From Plenodomus lindquistii (lineage: Eukaryota > Ascomycota > Dothideomycetes > Pleosporales > Leptosphaeriaceae), in NCBI GenBank assembly GCA_025504975.1, contig JANUWI010000001.1, forward strand, positions 4,588,001 through 4,652,000: a DNA stretch of 64,000 nt. Reading direction: 5' to 3'. The translations under genes were made by a program, and so were the position numbers. The notes beneath the pieces are model-generated. The model did not search any database and was not told the DNA's origin. It worked only from the letters and a program-made list of their open reading frames with translations. Shown piece after piece: positions 20,496-33,218 of the stretch; the first letter of the stretch is position 1; every line of letters begins with the position of its first letter.

Positions 20496-21053
20496 TCATC
20501 GATGTCTTGACAAGGACCGCCTCCTCTCGTCTCCTGCCTCATCGTCACTGTCGTCCTTGAAGCCTTGCTCAAGTTCTCTCCCAAGCCTACGCTCCTCGTC
20601 CATGATGCTCCGCCGCTGCTCCAGCGCCTCCCGCCTCCGCTCATCAATGGGGTCAAAGCCCACCATGCCTTCGCCCTCCTCATCGTCAAACAGTTCGTCC
20701 TCGTTTTGACCACTGCCATCAATGACTGTGCGGTCTCTCCTCCATGCTGACGGGGCAAATAGGGCATAAAGCGCATCTGAGAGTTTTGTGCGCCACGAGG
20801 CTGAGAATTCGGGAACGCCGGCTGGCATGGGGAGGTACTGGCTGTAGCGAGTGCGGTGGCGGCGCACAAAGGGGAGGATGAGGCAGGCGAGGAGGACGTA
20901 GAGGATTGCGGCGAGGAAGAGGGGGATGAGTATGGTCTGTGGGCGGATAGTTAGTATGGTGCGCTTGGTAAGGAGTCGCTATAGTGGTGGCGGTGATGAT
21001 GATGATGATGATGGAAAGTTAGCACTCACCTGGAAGAACTGAGAGCCGGCCAT
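20496..21053 (-). CDS. Small single-pass membrane protein with acidic tail (154 aa)
   Basis: Two exons on the - strand, 21030-21053 (eight codons, MAGSQFFQ) and 20496-20936, give 154 aa. The intron (20937-21029, GTGAGT..CACAG) holds a CAT trinucleotide run. Splicing creates a clean membrane helix at about residues 9-32 (TILIPLFLAAILYVLLACLILPF), followed by a basic anchor (RRHRTRYSQYLP), a region with conserved-looking aromatics (DALYALFAPSAWRRD) and an acidic/basic tail (GMVGFDPIDERRREALEQRR) ending SLSRHR. The pattern matches conserved but uncharacterised Pezizomycotina proteins with an N-terminal anchor. No enzyme motif; function unknown. It is transcribed away from the formin across a shared 816-bp intergenic region. 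Confidence 0.75.
20995..21013. repeat. GAT trinucleotide microsatellite in an intron
   Basis: About six tandem GAT/ATG units on the + strand within the intron of the 154-aa membrane-protein gene. Confidence 0.7.
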
Positions 21054-21555
21054 GACTGCAAGGGCATGTAGTGGTATGTAGGACGAGTGGCTGGCGGCGC
21101 GGGTCCTTTTGTGTGTTGGGGCTTAGGCAAGACGCGGCTTGTTCCAGCTGAGAGGCCGACACGCGAAGAGCGCCAGATATCGGTCGGCGATGGCTGCACT
21201 GTGCATGCTGTCAGCGTGGGAAAAGGAGAGACTGGCCACTGCGGTGGTCGCAACGGCGCGTTCCATGGCCGCGCCACGCCAGCACTGTGTACGTGCTCGC
21301 CCAGGCGGGCACGTCTCAGGAGGTGGGCCTCCCCAAAGCGGACGCATAGGGCATGGCCGACGGATCGCATATCTCGAAACACGTTCACGTCCTCAGGCCA
21401 GCCCTGCGACGGCGGCTGATGTGCATGCAACCGCCCACTCGCGCCGCCCATGCCAGAAGAGCCGCATGCATTCATGTGCCCAAAGGCAGTAGGGCAGTAG
21501 TCAAAGGGCACTCCATGTAGCACAGAGCCGCTAGTACATCGGCAACTTCCCGCAG

Positions 21556-21575
21556 CCCTGCCCTGCCCTGCCCTG
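21556..21575. repeat. (CCCTG)4 pentanucleotide repeat
   Basis: Four perfect copies, followed by an imperfect CCCAG, in the formin 5' flank. Confidence 0.85.
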
Positions 21576-21722
21576 CCCAGCCCAAGAGCCCCCCAGCCAA
21601 TTCACAACCACTGGCACACCCACCCTCCGCCTCGACGTCTGCCAATCTCCCCCCGCACTCGCTCCAGCGCTGCACACCGGCTCCCTCGCCGCCGCCGTCG
21701 CCAGTCGCCCGCAACACGCCCG

Positions 21723-21742
21723 CCGCACCGCACCGCACCGCA
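21723..21742. repeat. (CCGCA)4 pentanucleotide repeat
   Basis: Four perfect copies followed by a CCGCG variant, about 130 bases before the formin ATG. Confidence 0.85.
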
Positions 21743-21869
21743 CCGCGCACCACGGCGCCCGCAGCGTGCATCGACAGCCCACGGCGCCGGAGGGAGGACG
21801 CCCACGAGGACACGTTCGGGCGGCGCGCTCTCGCTCCAGCGCCCGCACTGGCCTGCACCCTCATATAGG

Positions 21870-24800
21870 ATGGATGGCAAGGGTCGGCAATCCTCCGCCG
21901 GCAAATTCTTCGGCCGCCGCCACAAGGACAAAGACAAGACGGCCTCCAGCGACCCGCGCCAGACCTTCTCCTCCACCACCGACAGCCCTCCAGGGAGCTC
22001 CTATGGCAGCCAGTCGTCCCGCCACTCCCACCGCCACTCCCTCAGCGCCGCCTCTCTCGACCGCCCCGTCTCCATGACCGCAGAGGGCATCTTCGCGCGC
22101 GCCGGCCCCGTCTCCTCCATTGACCCTCCCCCCGACCACGCCGCCCGCTCCCACGAGCCGCTGCCACACCACCTCAACAAGGGCGGCGGAGACTTCCACC
22201 AGTACCCCGTCTTCACAGGCACCCCCACGCCCCAGAACGGCTACAGCAACCCCGGCCCCCCGCGCCCACCGCCCCATTCCGCAGGCACCACCATTGCTGC
22301 GAGCCAGCCCGGTGACCGCGGCGTATCCGTGCAGCAGTGGGGGGCCCGCGAGAGCAGCAGAAACGCAAACTCATCCTACTACGCGGCCACAGATTCCTCC
22401 AACAACACGCGCGCCTCGTCCGACCAGGCCAGCGTCTACTCCAACGACTCAAAGTCACGCGTCAGCAACGCCTTCTCAATGCACAATCCCTCGTCGCAGA
22501 GCACTTTTTCGTCCCTGGGACTGGACCCCGGCAGTCTTCTTCCCACCGCCGCCTCCACCCCACGCGATTCGCACCGCTTGCTCCACTACAACAATTCCCC
22601 GTCCTCGTCGACTGCCTCGTTTGGGCAGAACCCGAACACGCTCAGCATACAAAGACCGCCAGACCATGTTGTAGAAAAGGAGTTCATGAGCCTGATGGTG
22701 AGGCGAGGATGGAAGGGCTTACCGGAGCAGGCGCGGCGGCAGATGGAGGCCTACAAGATTGACAAGAAATGGACGCTGGTGTACCAGGACAAACTGGCAG
22801 AATTCAAGCACGAGGAAAAGAAGCGCCAGACCCAGCGCATGACATATGGCGGCGTCCAGAATCCCGACATCCTTATGAGGGCTGAAGAGGAGGGCTCGCC
22901 CGAGTGGTATGTCAAGAAAGTCATGGACAACTCCATCACCATCAAGCAAATGTCGAGTCTGGAAATCAGCTTGCGAACGCAGCCAATCGCCTGGGTTCGG
23001 GGATTCATCGAAGCGCAGGGCCAGATTGCCCTGACCAACGTGCTGGCCAAAATCAATCGCAGAAAGGGCACAGGGCCGGCTCCCCCGCCCAGCGTCATGG
23101 CGCAAAAGGCCGAAAACGATGTCGACAGAGAATACGAAATCATCAAGTGCTTGAAGGCTTTGATGAACAACAAATACGGTGCTGATAATGCGCTGAACCA
23201 CCCTTCGATCATCCAGGCGCTGTGTGGCTCCCTCATCTCGAACCGACTCAATACACGTAAACTAGTCTCGGATGTCTTGACCTTCTTGTGCCATTGGGGC
23301 GATGGCCAGGGCCACGAGAAAGTGCTACAAGCGCTTGACAACCTCAAATCGCAGTACGGCGAAAGCAGTCGGTTTGATGCATGGATGCGAGTCGTTGAAG
23401 TCACCACTGATGGCCGCGGCAAGATGGGTTCTCTGGTCGGCGCATCAGACGAAGTGCGCAGTGGAGGAATCGGCGTGGAGAACCTGCTCATGGAATATGC
23501 CATTGCAACGCTCTTCCTCATCAACATGATTGTGGACGCCCCTGAACGCGATCTCCAGCTCAGAATGCACATTCGTGCCCAATTCACAGCATGTGGCATC
23601 AAGCGCATCTTCAACAAGATGGAGGGCTTCCAGTATGATGTTATCGACAAGCAGATCGAACGTTACATGGCCAATGAAGCCATCGACTATGAAGACTTCC
23701 TCGAGAAGGAGAACAGCTCCATGGTCGATAGCGTTGAAGGGGAGACCAAGGACCTTAATGATCCTACGCAGATTGCAGATGCAATCATGAGCAAGATAAG
23801 CGGTAGTCGGACGCAGGACTATTTTGTGTCAGCTATGCAGCATCTGTTGATTATGCGGGATACCGAAGGCGAGGATCGACAGAGGATGTTCCAGTTGGTA
23901 GAGCAAATGCTGAGCTACGTGGCTATGGACCGCCGACTGCCAGACATGGACCTCAAGCAAAGTCTGAACTTCACGGTGCAGTCTTTGCTAGATAAACTGT
24001 ACACCGACTCGGAAGCCCGCCAAGTACGAGATGAAGCCATAGAAGCACGGCAGATAGCAGACTCTGCCATTGCCGAGCGCGATGAAATGAAAGCCCAGCT
24101 CGAACTGGGTGCAGATGGCCTGGTTTCGAAGCTGCAGAAACAGCTTGCTGAGCAGGAGCGAATCATCGAACTGCGTGGACGCCAAGTCGAGCAGATGAAG
24201 GCTGAACTGGCTGAGATACAGCGACTCCGAGCGCAAGAGCTGCAAAGAAATGAGCTGGAGACTCGTGAACTCTACCTGATGCTTAGGGATGCTCAGGATG
24301 TTGCGGCGTCTGCGGCGAAGAAGTCTGGCAAGGAAGGTCTTGGTACGACGGATCCTGCTCAGATGCAAGGAATCATGGACCGCGAGCGTCTCATGAACAG
24401 GCTTGAGATTCAACTGCAAAGAGCAAGGACGCAAGCCACACTCGAAGGCAAGACTCTGCAGATGCAGCCCAGCGAGAAACTCAGGGAACTACGAGAGAAG
24501 ATGGAGGGTGACATGGGTGGTCTTCAAGAGCAGAGCTTTGGTGGCCTTGAACCGAACTCCTTTGGCTCGGTACGGGCTAAGAGTGGAGTTCCACGCCGGA
24601 AGCCTCTGCCCAGTTTGCCTGGTCAGGTTGGTGAGGACGCTGAAATGTCGGATGCACTTGACGATGACGATGACGCTGTCTTTGAGAAGCCCAGACTGAT
24701 CACCATGCACAAGCCCAAACTCAGCACTTCTACACAGAATGCTCTGCTAGGAGAGATTACATCCCACGTCAAGAGATTTGACGACGATGGTGCAGAGGAT

Positions 24801-27249
24801 ACTGGTGACGGTGTCCTCGATCCCAAGACGCCTGCAAACGGTGGTGCGGCTATTCCTCCTCCTCCACCGCCGCCGCCTGGTGCTCTTGGATTTCCAGCTA
24901 ATATCCCCCCTCCTCCGCCTATGCCCGGATCTAATACTAATATTCCACCTCCGCCACCACCGCCGCCTCCAGGCAAGCTCGGCTTCGGGCCGCCTGGTAT
25001 CCCACCTCCACCGCCTATGCCCGGCGATGGAAGCATGCCTCCACCTCCGCCACCGCCCCCTCCACCGATGATGCCAGGTGGTAAACGTCCAGGCTTCCTG
25101 CCAAAGGCGCCTGGATTCGGTGCTGCGTCCTCTGCGCTATCTGGACCAAGACCGAAGAAGAAGCTCAAGGCTCTTCATTGGGACAAGGTCGACTCTCCTT
25201 CCTCTACTGTCTGGGGTACACGTGGCATGACAGCCGAAGAGAAGGAAGAGAAGTACCAGGAACTCTCCAAGAAGGGTGTTCTTGAGGAGATTGAGAAACT
25301 GTTCATGGCCAAGGAGATCAAAGCAATCGGCAAGAAGTCTGGCAAGAAGGACGAGAAGAAGCAGATCATTTCGCGCGATCTCATGCACAACTTCCAAATT
25401 AGCATGGCCAAGTTTTCTACTTACTCTGTCGAGGAGGTGGTACAGATGATCATTCATTGCGACACCAAGATACTGGACGATGTTGTCGTCATGGAGTTCT
25501 TGCAGAAGAACGACTTCTGCGACATTCCTGATAACACAGCGAAGCTGATGGCACCGTACTCAAAGGACTGGACTGGACCCAACGCTAGCGAGAGCAAGCG
25601 TGAGCAAGATCCAAATGAGCTCACGCGAGAGGATCAGATATACCTTTATACTGCGTACGAATTGCACTCGTACTGGAAGAGCAGGATGAGGGCACTCGCA
25701 CTCACACGCACGTACGAGGCGGAATACGACGAGATCTCCGCCAAGCTACTCGAAGTCGCGCGCGTGTCTGAGAGCTTGCGAGACTCGTCCAGTCTGATCA
25801 GTGTTCTAGGCCTGATTCTCGACATTGGTAACTTCATGAACGATGCCAATAAGCAAGCTAGTGGCTTCAAGCTCTCCACCCTTGGTCGCCTGGGTATGCT
25901 CAAGGATGACAAGAACGAATCTACGTTTGCCGATATTGTGGAACGCATTGTCCGCAACCAATACTCCGGCTGGGAGGTCTTCACCGACGAAATCAGCGGC
26001 GTGATCACGGCCCAGAAGATCAATGTCGAGCTCCTGCAGCAAGATGCAAAGAAGTACATTGACAATATCAAGAACATTCAAATGTCACTGGACGCCGGTA
26101 ATCTTTCGGATCCTAGCAAGTTCCATCCTGAAGACAAGGTCAGCATCGTTGTACAGAGATGTATGAAGGAAGCAAGACGGAAGGCAGAGCAAATGCAAGT
26201 CTTCTTGGAAGATATGCAAAAGAGCTACGACGATATCATGGCCTTCTATGGAGAAGACCCGAGCGACGAGAGCGCAAGACGGGATTTCTTTGCCAAGCTG
26301 GCCACTTTCGTTCAGGAGTGGAAGGTTAGTTCGCCAATACCCTCACTCTCCACCTGGCGAACCCCAAATACTAACATGATGACCATAGAAATCCCGCGAA
26401 AAGAACATAGCGCTCGAAGACCAACACCGCCGCAACGAGATCTCCATGCGCCGCAAAGCCTCTCAGCAAAACCTCAACCCCCTCTCCCCCACCGCGCTCT
26501 CCGACTCAGATGCGCCCAAGTCCCCAGCCAGCACCGGCGCAATGGACGACCTACTACAGAAACTGCGCGCCGCAAAACCCGAAGCCAGAGACCAGCGCGA
26601 TCGCCGCCGTCGCGCCCGCCTAAAGGACAAGCACCAAGTGCGCGTAGCCTCTGGCCAAAAGATCCCCGAACTCGGCATCAACGTCGAAGACGACGGCGCC
26701 AGCGAGGCAGGCGACGCCGAGGCAGCAGGAACCAATGCAAAAGGCAAAAGTATCTTATCCCCAGCCTCTGAAACGGCAGACTCGGAAACAAGCACAAGTG
26801 GCAATGCAAATGCTACCGCGCCCACAGGATCCAGCGAAACGGACATTGCGGACCGTGCGGCGGCTATGCTCGAAGGATTACAATCGGGTACCGGTACCAC
26901 GCTTAATAAAGATGGTAGTTTGAGCGTTAGAAGACGGAGAGAGAATGCAGATACGGAACGGCAGCGACGACGGAATCGGCGGCAGGGTGCGAGTAGTACG
27001 AGGACTGAGGAGGGGGGTTTGATGAGTCCGAGTGCGATTCCTGAAGAAGGAGGGGGAGGTGGTGGTGGTGGGGGCATGGATGGCGTTGTTGAGGGTGGTG
27101 GTGCTGACGCTGCTGCTGCTGCTGCTGCGAAAGAAGGAGATGAAGATGAAGGGAAGCCGACCACCCCGGTTACCATTGTGCATCCGCCTAGTCCGGAGAG
27201 TAAGGGGAGGGAATTACCTACGCCGCCGCCGGATGAGGGGGAGATTTAG
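21870..27249 (+). CDS. sepA: Formin (SepA/Bni1 type), actin nucleator
   Basis: Exons 21870-26324 and 26389-27249 give 1771 aa. Order: a disordered Ser/Pro-rich N-terminus (1-255); GTPase-binding/FH3 region (about 262-690, from VVEKEFMSLMVRRGW); coiled coil (about 710-870, ERDEMKAQLELG onward); FH1 (about 992-1075) with several polyproline runs separated by Gly-rich spacers, the profilin-binding part; FH2 (about 1095-1485, from KKKLKALHWDKV), which nucleates and elongates actin filaments; and a DAD-like autoinhibitory motif near 1537 (MDDLLQKLRAAKPE followed by RDRRRRARLKD). The tail is poor in structure, with Gly and Ala runs. The intron (26325-26388) is GTTAGT..CATAG with an ACTAAC branch site; without it the DAD would be lost. 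Pezizomycotina usually carry a single formin, SepA in Aspergillus, acting in polarity and septation; the symbol is by that analogy. Confidence 0.93.
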
Positions 27250-28662
27250 AATAGAGGAAGGGCGGCGGTGGGGGTTGTTTGTAAGGCAAGGTTCTTTGTT
27301 GGCGGATGTTGATGTTGATTGAGTGAGCTTCGATACCCGATCGTCCTTGTTTCTTCGGTTTTGATTAAACCTTGCTTGCCCCTTTCGCGCTTGAGGTGAG
27401 GAGGGTGAGTGGGTATATCCGCATACGCATTTTATCAAGTCCATGATTGTGTGTTGTTTTGATGATGGTGGTGGTGGTGAGCACATGTGAGACGTTGTTG
27501 TGTGTGTATGTGTCTAATTCGAGTCAGTTTGGGAGACGGGGAGAGAGGGAGGGTAGGGATATTCCCCCTGTCATAGATGATGAAGAAAAACCTATAATCC
27601 ATACGTCTCTCCAACGATTCATCGCTTCTCGACGTCACATTTGCAAGGGGCTTGGTACGGCTTGTGTGCGTGAGGATGCATGTGCGTGATGGTTGTTGTT
27701 TTAGAGTATGCGAGTGCAATGAGCGATGAAGATTAGATTGTTTGGCTCGCTATATATACACATAGACACTGTAGGAGGATCTATGGATACTGATATGGTA
27801 GGGAGGTATCCCAGTGAGGTAAGTGTGTTAGAAATGTGGGTGGCCGAATTAGAATCATGACATATGCGCTTGCGTGCGTGCTGGTGTGCACTAGCAGAGC
27901 TTACAGTGACTCTAGATCAGCTATGTTATTGTGTATTGTTATTGGCATTTGGTAGTATGTATTATACTAGGGTAACCTAACTTTCTAATTCTATAAAAGC
28001 TGCTTGGTATAAGGTCTACAAGGGCGTGAACATGTGTTGTACTGTGCTCCAAGGGAATAAAAAGAGGCAATAAGTATTATTCTCTTATTTGTGCTGTGAG
28101 CGGGGACGCTAGTAAACAACCATTCATCTCAACTACATGAAGCTGAGCAAACGAACGCGCTGTGAGGTAGGAACGCAAACGGGGAGTTCTGGGATCTCTC
28201 TCTACTAGCAATGGGGATATTAGTGGCGATCCTAACTTAAACCGGGAGTTGTGATGTATTTTGTTGTCGAATACTGTAAGGATATGGATGGTACTTAGCT
28301 CCGCATTGCGGTCTGTGAAGGAACGTATCTATCAGCCAAGTATACATACTAGGATAGTCGTGTACTATGCGGCGGCGCGTGTGTCTCGCACAAGAGTCAA
28401 ATTACCGAGCTCCTAAAGGGAAGCCTCAGCAATGAAACCGTAGGAGGTGGGCGGAGGTCAACGAGGGATGTGTTTTTCCCGCAGCAAGACTGACGTATCG
28501 AGAACACTTTCATGAACGAGCGTTAGTGTCGTAAAGATGGTTTGGATTTGATGGATGGGATCGTTGCAAGTGCTAGATACGTCGGCTTTTCCCCTCGTAG
28601 CTTGCATGTTTTGAGTCTGCGCATTGGATAGATATTGTACATTCCAGCCAAACGTGTTATCC

Positions 28663-28679
28663 TTTTTTTTTTTTTTTTT
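28663..28679 (+). repeat. T17 homopolymer tract
   Basis: Seventeen consecutive T residues in the gene-poor region. Confidence 0.8.
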
Positions 28680-29931
28680 AGACAGCGCGTTTAGCTCCTA
28701 TGTGAATGATGCGCATTAATGCCGTCATTTATAATTTGCGCCTTATAATGCATGTTTAAAGTGTGTCGATAAGCATGGTGTTTGAAAGAAACGCCAAACT
28801 CAGATTACCTACCGCCTGTGGAATGATGCAATTAATTGTGCATGGAGGAAGTTCGAAAATAGTAAGGAATGTGAGTGACTGCTAGTAGGGTCTGTGTAAT
28901 ACTAATCTCCAAGTATAGTCGCGAGTTATGCGAGGACATATTTATGCCTGCTGTGACTATTCTAGTAAAACTTCGCCTAAGTAGTTTTGAATCAGTGCCG
29001 CGTTTGACAACCTTTTCTTCCATAACACCATCGTTGCAGCAGTTTGGACGACAGGATGGGAAGGTGTTCAGGGTACAAGTTCAGTGTGGTTCCACAGGTA
29101 CCCCCGGTTCAGCTAGCGTCCTATGTCCCCACATTTGCCAGTCCACTTTCAGCAGGGATGCATGGACATAGTTGGCAGGTGCCCTTGAGTACTCTCACCC
29201 TCATCATCAGACCACAACATTGATTGATACCCAGAGAGTCTGGCCACTAGAAAGAGACATCCACCGCCCTCCTCCTCCAGAACGGTAGTCCGAAGCGACG
29301 CGCTAACGATTTGCGGAATGGCCATTGCCAAGTCTTGCCCGACTCCTATCAACCTAGGTTGTCTCCTGTTTGCTGACGAGCATCTTACACATGACGATCA
29401 CGCCGCTGGCTAAATAGCAAAAGGACACGACGAAGACGCCAAATCCGCCTTCTCATATCTTGCTCGCTATCTGCTCTCGTCCATTCGTCATATTTTCCGT
29501 GTGGCTGCACGTGGCTTGCTCATCCGTACTCCTGTGCGACGGCTAAGCTCACAAACGTTCCGGACCTGGCCATCTATCATCACAATTTTTGCACCACTCC
29601 CTTGCGTTAATAGACAACGGTCAATATTAAGAACAAGGTTCTTGTCGCGAACACATCGTTTTGTCCCACCCAACGAAAGCCATCTGCACTGAAATCACGC
29701 AAACGTTTGGAAGCGAGCCGATGCCCTGTGCGTGGCAGAGGGGACCCGAAATTGAACTCTGGGGAATTTCATCTACCGTGCAGCTTTCGGCATCAAGATC
29801 CTGGACAGACACCTACTGTGAGGAGGGAGCATAACGTATTCCGCTTGTCGTGGGCGCCGTACAAGTGATTGAGGTTGAGGGCTTGTGCTGCACTCATTTG
29901 ATTTGCGACATCAACGGTCCGGACTCGATCA

Positions 29932-29937
29932 TATAAA
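29932..29937 (+). promoter_or_regulatory. TATA box upstream of the secreted cysteine protein
   Basis: TATAAA 51-56 bases before the ATG at 29988; position and sequence are close to the eukaryotic consensus. Confidence 0.5.
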
Positions 29938-29987
29938 GCTTGCCAGGCTACCTCAGGATCAGCACTATCGATACCGGGCTGATCACA

Positions 29988-30715
29988 ATGAACATCACCA
30001 TGCAGAAACTCGTCGCATTTGCGTCTGTCTTTCTTTCTTTCGTCCTTCCAATACACGCTAGCAGCACCCAAGAGGACTTCACCGGCATCGGTCACATCTA
30101 TGTTCTGAACTCTAGCGACTGGCGGACGGCAACACCGGCTCTGAAAGTTGGATGCCTGGATGCGAGCGGCAAGTTCGTCAAGGATGTCGCGAACACGAGT
30201 TGCGGAGTGTTTGAAAGGCTAGCAGATTACCCATACACCCTCTCGACTTCAAAGGGAAACTGCACCTTCAATGACGACAAACAACCAAACAACAGCGACA
30301 GCCTCTATGGACAGATGGACTATGCGTGGAGCTGCGGTAAAGACTACAAGTCGGACATCTATGACGAGCTCTACACGATCGTAAGTCTTCGCCCCGAAAT
30401 TCTGCTCTTCCCCATCACTCACAGATATAGAATGGCTTCCCGTACGTGTTCCTCTGTTTTGGGGACATTGCATGCTACTACGACGCCAAGCGCACACCAG
30501 CCAGAGGCGACAAACTTTCGCTGTGGCAGTACCATTGGGGCTCCCAGCAAATGGGCATCACACCAGGCCACATCCAGCTGCTGCTAATGTGGGACAAGAT
30601 TGGCGACCTGCCGAAGCGAGAAGGTAACAGTGGCATCCCAGGTCCACGTGTCGAATTGCAAGATGGCCAGCAGATACCCTTACTGGGGAAGAGGACGAAG
30701 GTCCTTGAAGCATGA
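29988..30715 (+). CDS. Small secreted cysteine-containing protein (225 aa)
   Basis: Exons 29988-30380 and 30431-30715 give 225 aa. A signal peptide covers about residues 1-25 (MNITMQKLVAFASVFLSFVLP; a second Met at 5 could also start). The mature part has six cysteines (VGCLD, TSCGVF, GNCTF, WSCGK, FLCFG, IACYY), consistent with three disulfides, and N-glycosylation sequons (NSS, NTS, NCT, NNS). The intron (30381-30430, GTAAGT..TATAG) is needed to join DELYTI to NGFPYVFLCFGD. No enzyme motif is recognised. The size, secretion signal and even cysteine number fit the broad class of fungal secreted or candidate-effector proteins, but nothing shows such a function. It is alone between gene-poor stretches, next to a secreted lyase-like gene. 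Confidence 0.75.
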
Positions 30716-31909
30716 GGATGCTACGGGCTCACAAGACGTGGAAAGCTGTAATTTTGCATCGTATATACTGGTAGTGATGAAATTTTTTAACGATTCTGCA
30801 CTGCTTAGCGACTATGCATGCTCTTAATCGTCTGACATGCATGGCAGGTCTGTGTAACACTGGACCTGCAGCCTGTAGAAACGTCATTGCCGGAACACTG
30901 CACAGATAGCTCAGTCACTTCCATTGAAGCTCAAGAGTACCTTCTGAGAGCTAGACTTTTCTTCAGGAGCTAAATATACACGGCAGCCTCTCTCCTAGCG
31001 ATTGTATGAAATCGACAGATGGATGGAAGAATGTGTCTTCCTGATAAGATTGACCGGGGTCAAGAGGGACCCAGAATGTCAATAATCTCCGGCGGGGAGA
31101 CGGACACTACCGCCTGGCGCTGCGCATCAATGGTGGTCCTTCCTGGCAGATCATCCCTTTTCCACACCACTCGCATCGATCCTGCCGACAAATTTTCATC
31201 GCTTCAAACAACGTTTGGTAATGAGTGCGAAGCTCTTTCTACTAGTGTGTATCGGCAATATGCCGACACGGCGCCCAACTTGCAGAAGTCGCGGCCAGAC
31301 CAACCTCTAGGACGAGAAAGTCGGGCTCGCATCGATGATGCACTCCCAACGGCGGCAACGTTAGCTGACCTGCGATGAACACAAACCATGCAGAAGTCTG
31401 TTTCAATCAGACTAGAAGTGAGCATGTCTGTCTGAGCAGCTTTTGCGTGGTCCACGAACTATTCAGCACCATCGACGTGTCGACTGTTGTAGGTACCGCA
31501 TGTCTATCAGTAACAGGTATGGTGGCGGCCTTACTCTGAGCGAACACATGCTCCTCCTAATTCTAAAGCAGCAATGCAAAACTTTTCACTGGTACTTTTG
31601 GAATAGTCAACACCAAATGAGCGGGTGCGAAGTGGGCCCGCCCGGTAGGCACCTCAGAATACGAAGTGTGGAGAACATCCCCTAGTAAGAGCGATAAAGG
31701 CTTCAAGTAGGATCACGCTTGGGCAACAACGAACAGTAGGTGGATTGTTATAAGAAGATCATGGGAAGAAGGTGAAAAGTTCAAGTTGTGATTGTTTGGC
31801 TTTTCCCCCTCTATACAAGAACTGCAACTCAACTGGTAAGATCTCTAATACCGACGTCAACGCGTCTGAGTCTCGAATGTGTAAACTGACGGTCTTTAGC
31901 TTTGAAATC
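30716..31909. other. Intergenic region, no gene seen
   Basis: Between two secreted-protein genes on the + strand. Frames at 31019-31378 and 31443-31685 have no protein-like features. A frame open from 31772 leads into the next gene, but the signal peptide starts at 31910. Confidence 0.5.
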
Positions 31910-33218
31910 ATGCAGTTATCAGCTTTACTGTTGGCCGCTGGCCTTTCATTCTCGGCCGCCGCGACCGAGAATCTGGCATCCGCGAGCACGAAGAGAGACA
32001 CGACGTTCGTACATCCCGGAGCGTTACATACCGCTGAAGACATCGAGCGAGTCAAGAAACACGTCAAAAATCAAGAGCAACCATGGCTCAAGGCTTTTCA
32101 GCACCTCGAGACTCTGCCGCTAGCGAATCCAACTCGACCGCCCATTGCGGTGGCCACACTTGTGCGTGGCCTTGATCCCGACGATCGAAGCCTTCCTCAG
32201 AACTATGCAAACGCATATCGCGATACGCATAGCGCTTACCAGAACGCCTTGAGATGGCTCATCACAGATGACACCAAGTTCGCAGATGCTGCGGTTAAGA
32301 TATTGAACGCATGGTCTTCTACTCTGGTCAGAATTAGAGGTAATTCAGATCGCTTTCTAGCTGCGGGTCTATACGGTTACCAATTCGCAAATGTGGGCGA
32401 ACTCCTTCGCACCTATCCTGGTTGGTCTCAGCAAGATCAGGCCAAGTTCGGGGTTATGCTCAACGATGTCTTTGCGAGTTACAACAGAAACTTCCTTGAC
32501 AACCACAATGGGATTCCAGCTCATTACTATGCCAACTGGTATCAGTGTAATATTGCTTCGTTGATGGCAATCGGTATCTTCAACGACAACAGGACCATGT
32601 TTGACTTTGCTGTCGACTACTTCAGGAACGGTCCTGTAGACGGCAGGACCGCGTATGGCGCGCTTCCCTTCTTTTCCATCGCCAACTTCACGGAAGAAGG
32701 ATCTACAAAGGTGCTCATGCAAGGACAAGAAGCGGGAAGAGATCAAGGTCACGCCATGCTCGATTTTGCGCTACTTGGAATTATTGGTCAGCAAGGCCGC
32801 AGCCAAGGCGTCGATACCTATGGCTTCTACGGTAATCAGATTCTAAACGGGTAAGCCATGAGCGCAGTGGAACTAACAGCCTTTCGCTAACCAAATATCT
32901 AGTGCCGAATACGCAGCCAAGTACAACACAAACCACTCTGTACCCTACACTCCGTTTCAAAGCTATCAGGGCCTCCAGTCCGTCGTCTCGGAGAATCAGA
33001 GGTTCAATATACGCCCGGGCTACGAAGCCATTTACTCTCACTATGAAGAGTTCCGAGGTCTGAATGCGTCGTGGTCCAAGGCTTATCGCGATTTCGTGAA
33101 CGCTGATAAGGGACTTGACATGGAGGGAGGTGGCGGGGATTTTGGTTCAACTTCAGGCGGATACGATGTGTTTGGTCTGGGTACACTGATGTATCGCTTA
33201 ACTCCAGACTCGCAGTAA
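31910..33218 (+). CDS. Secreted alginate-lyase-like protein
   Basis: Exons 31910-32850 and 32903-33218 give 418 aa. A signal peptide covers about residues 1-18 (MQLSALLLAAGLSFSAAA). The body is alpha-helical in character and resembles the fungal branch of the alginate lyase/AlgLyase superfamily, an alpha/alpha toroid fold also used by other polysaccharide lyases. Matching features are the N-terminal FVHPGALHTAEDIERVKKHV, the central HNGIPAHYYANWYQCNIASL with candidate active-site Asn/His/Trp, and EAGRDQGHAMLDFALLG. The intron (32851-32902) has GTAAGC, a GCTAACC branch site and TAG acceptor. An earlier in-frame ATG at 31772 would bury the signal peptide. A brown-algal substrate is not implied; fungal members act on unknown uronic-acid polymers. 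Family fairly sure, substrate unknown. Confidence 0.82.

Larger units (their letters stand above)
21054..21869. other. Divergent promoter region between the membrane protein and the formin
   Basis: An 816-bp GC-rich region shared by two genes that face away from each other. It contains (CCCTG)4 at 21556-21575 and (CCGCA)4 at 21723-21742. Frames open on both strands because of base composition, but none looks protein-like. Confidence 0.5.
27250..29987. other. 2.7-kb gene-poor region
   Basis: No supportable gene. The first 500 bases are probably the formin 3' UTR. A T17 run lies at 28663-28679. Frames of 60-98 codons (for example 28875-29171) lack motifs. The region from 27.7 to 29 kb is more AT-rich than its neighbours, but I see no repeated ends or transposase-like translation. 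Confidence 0.5.
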
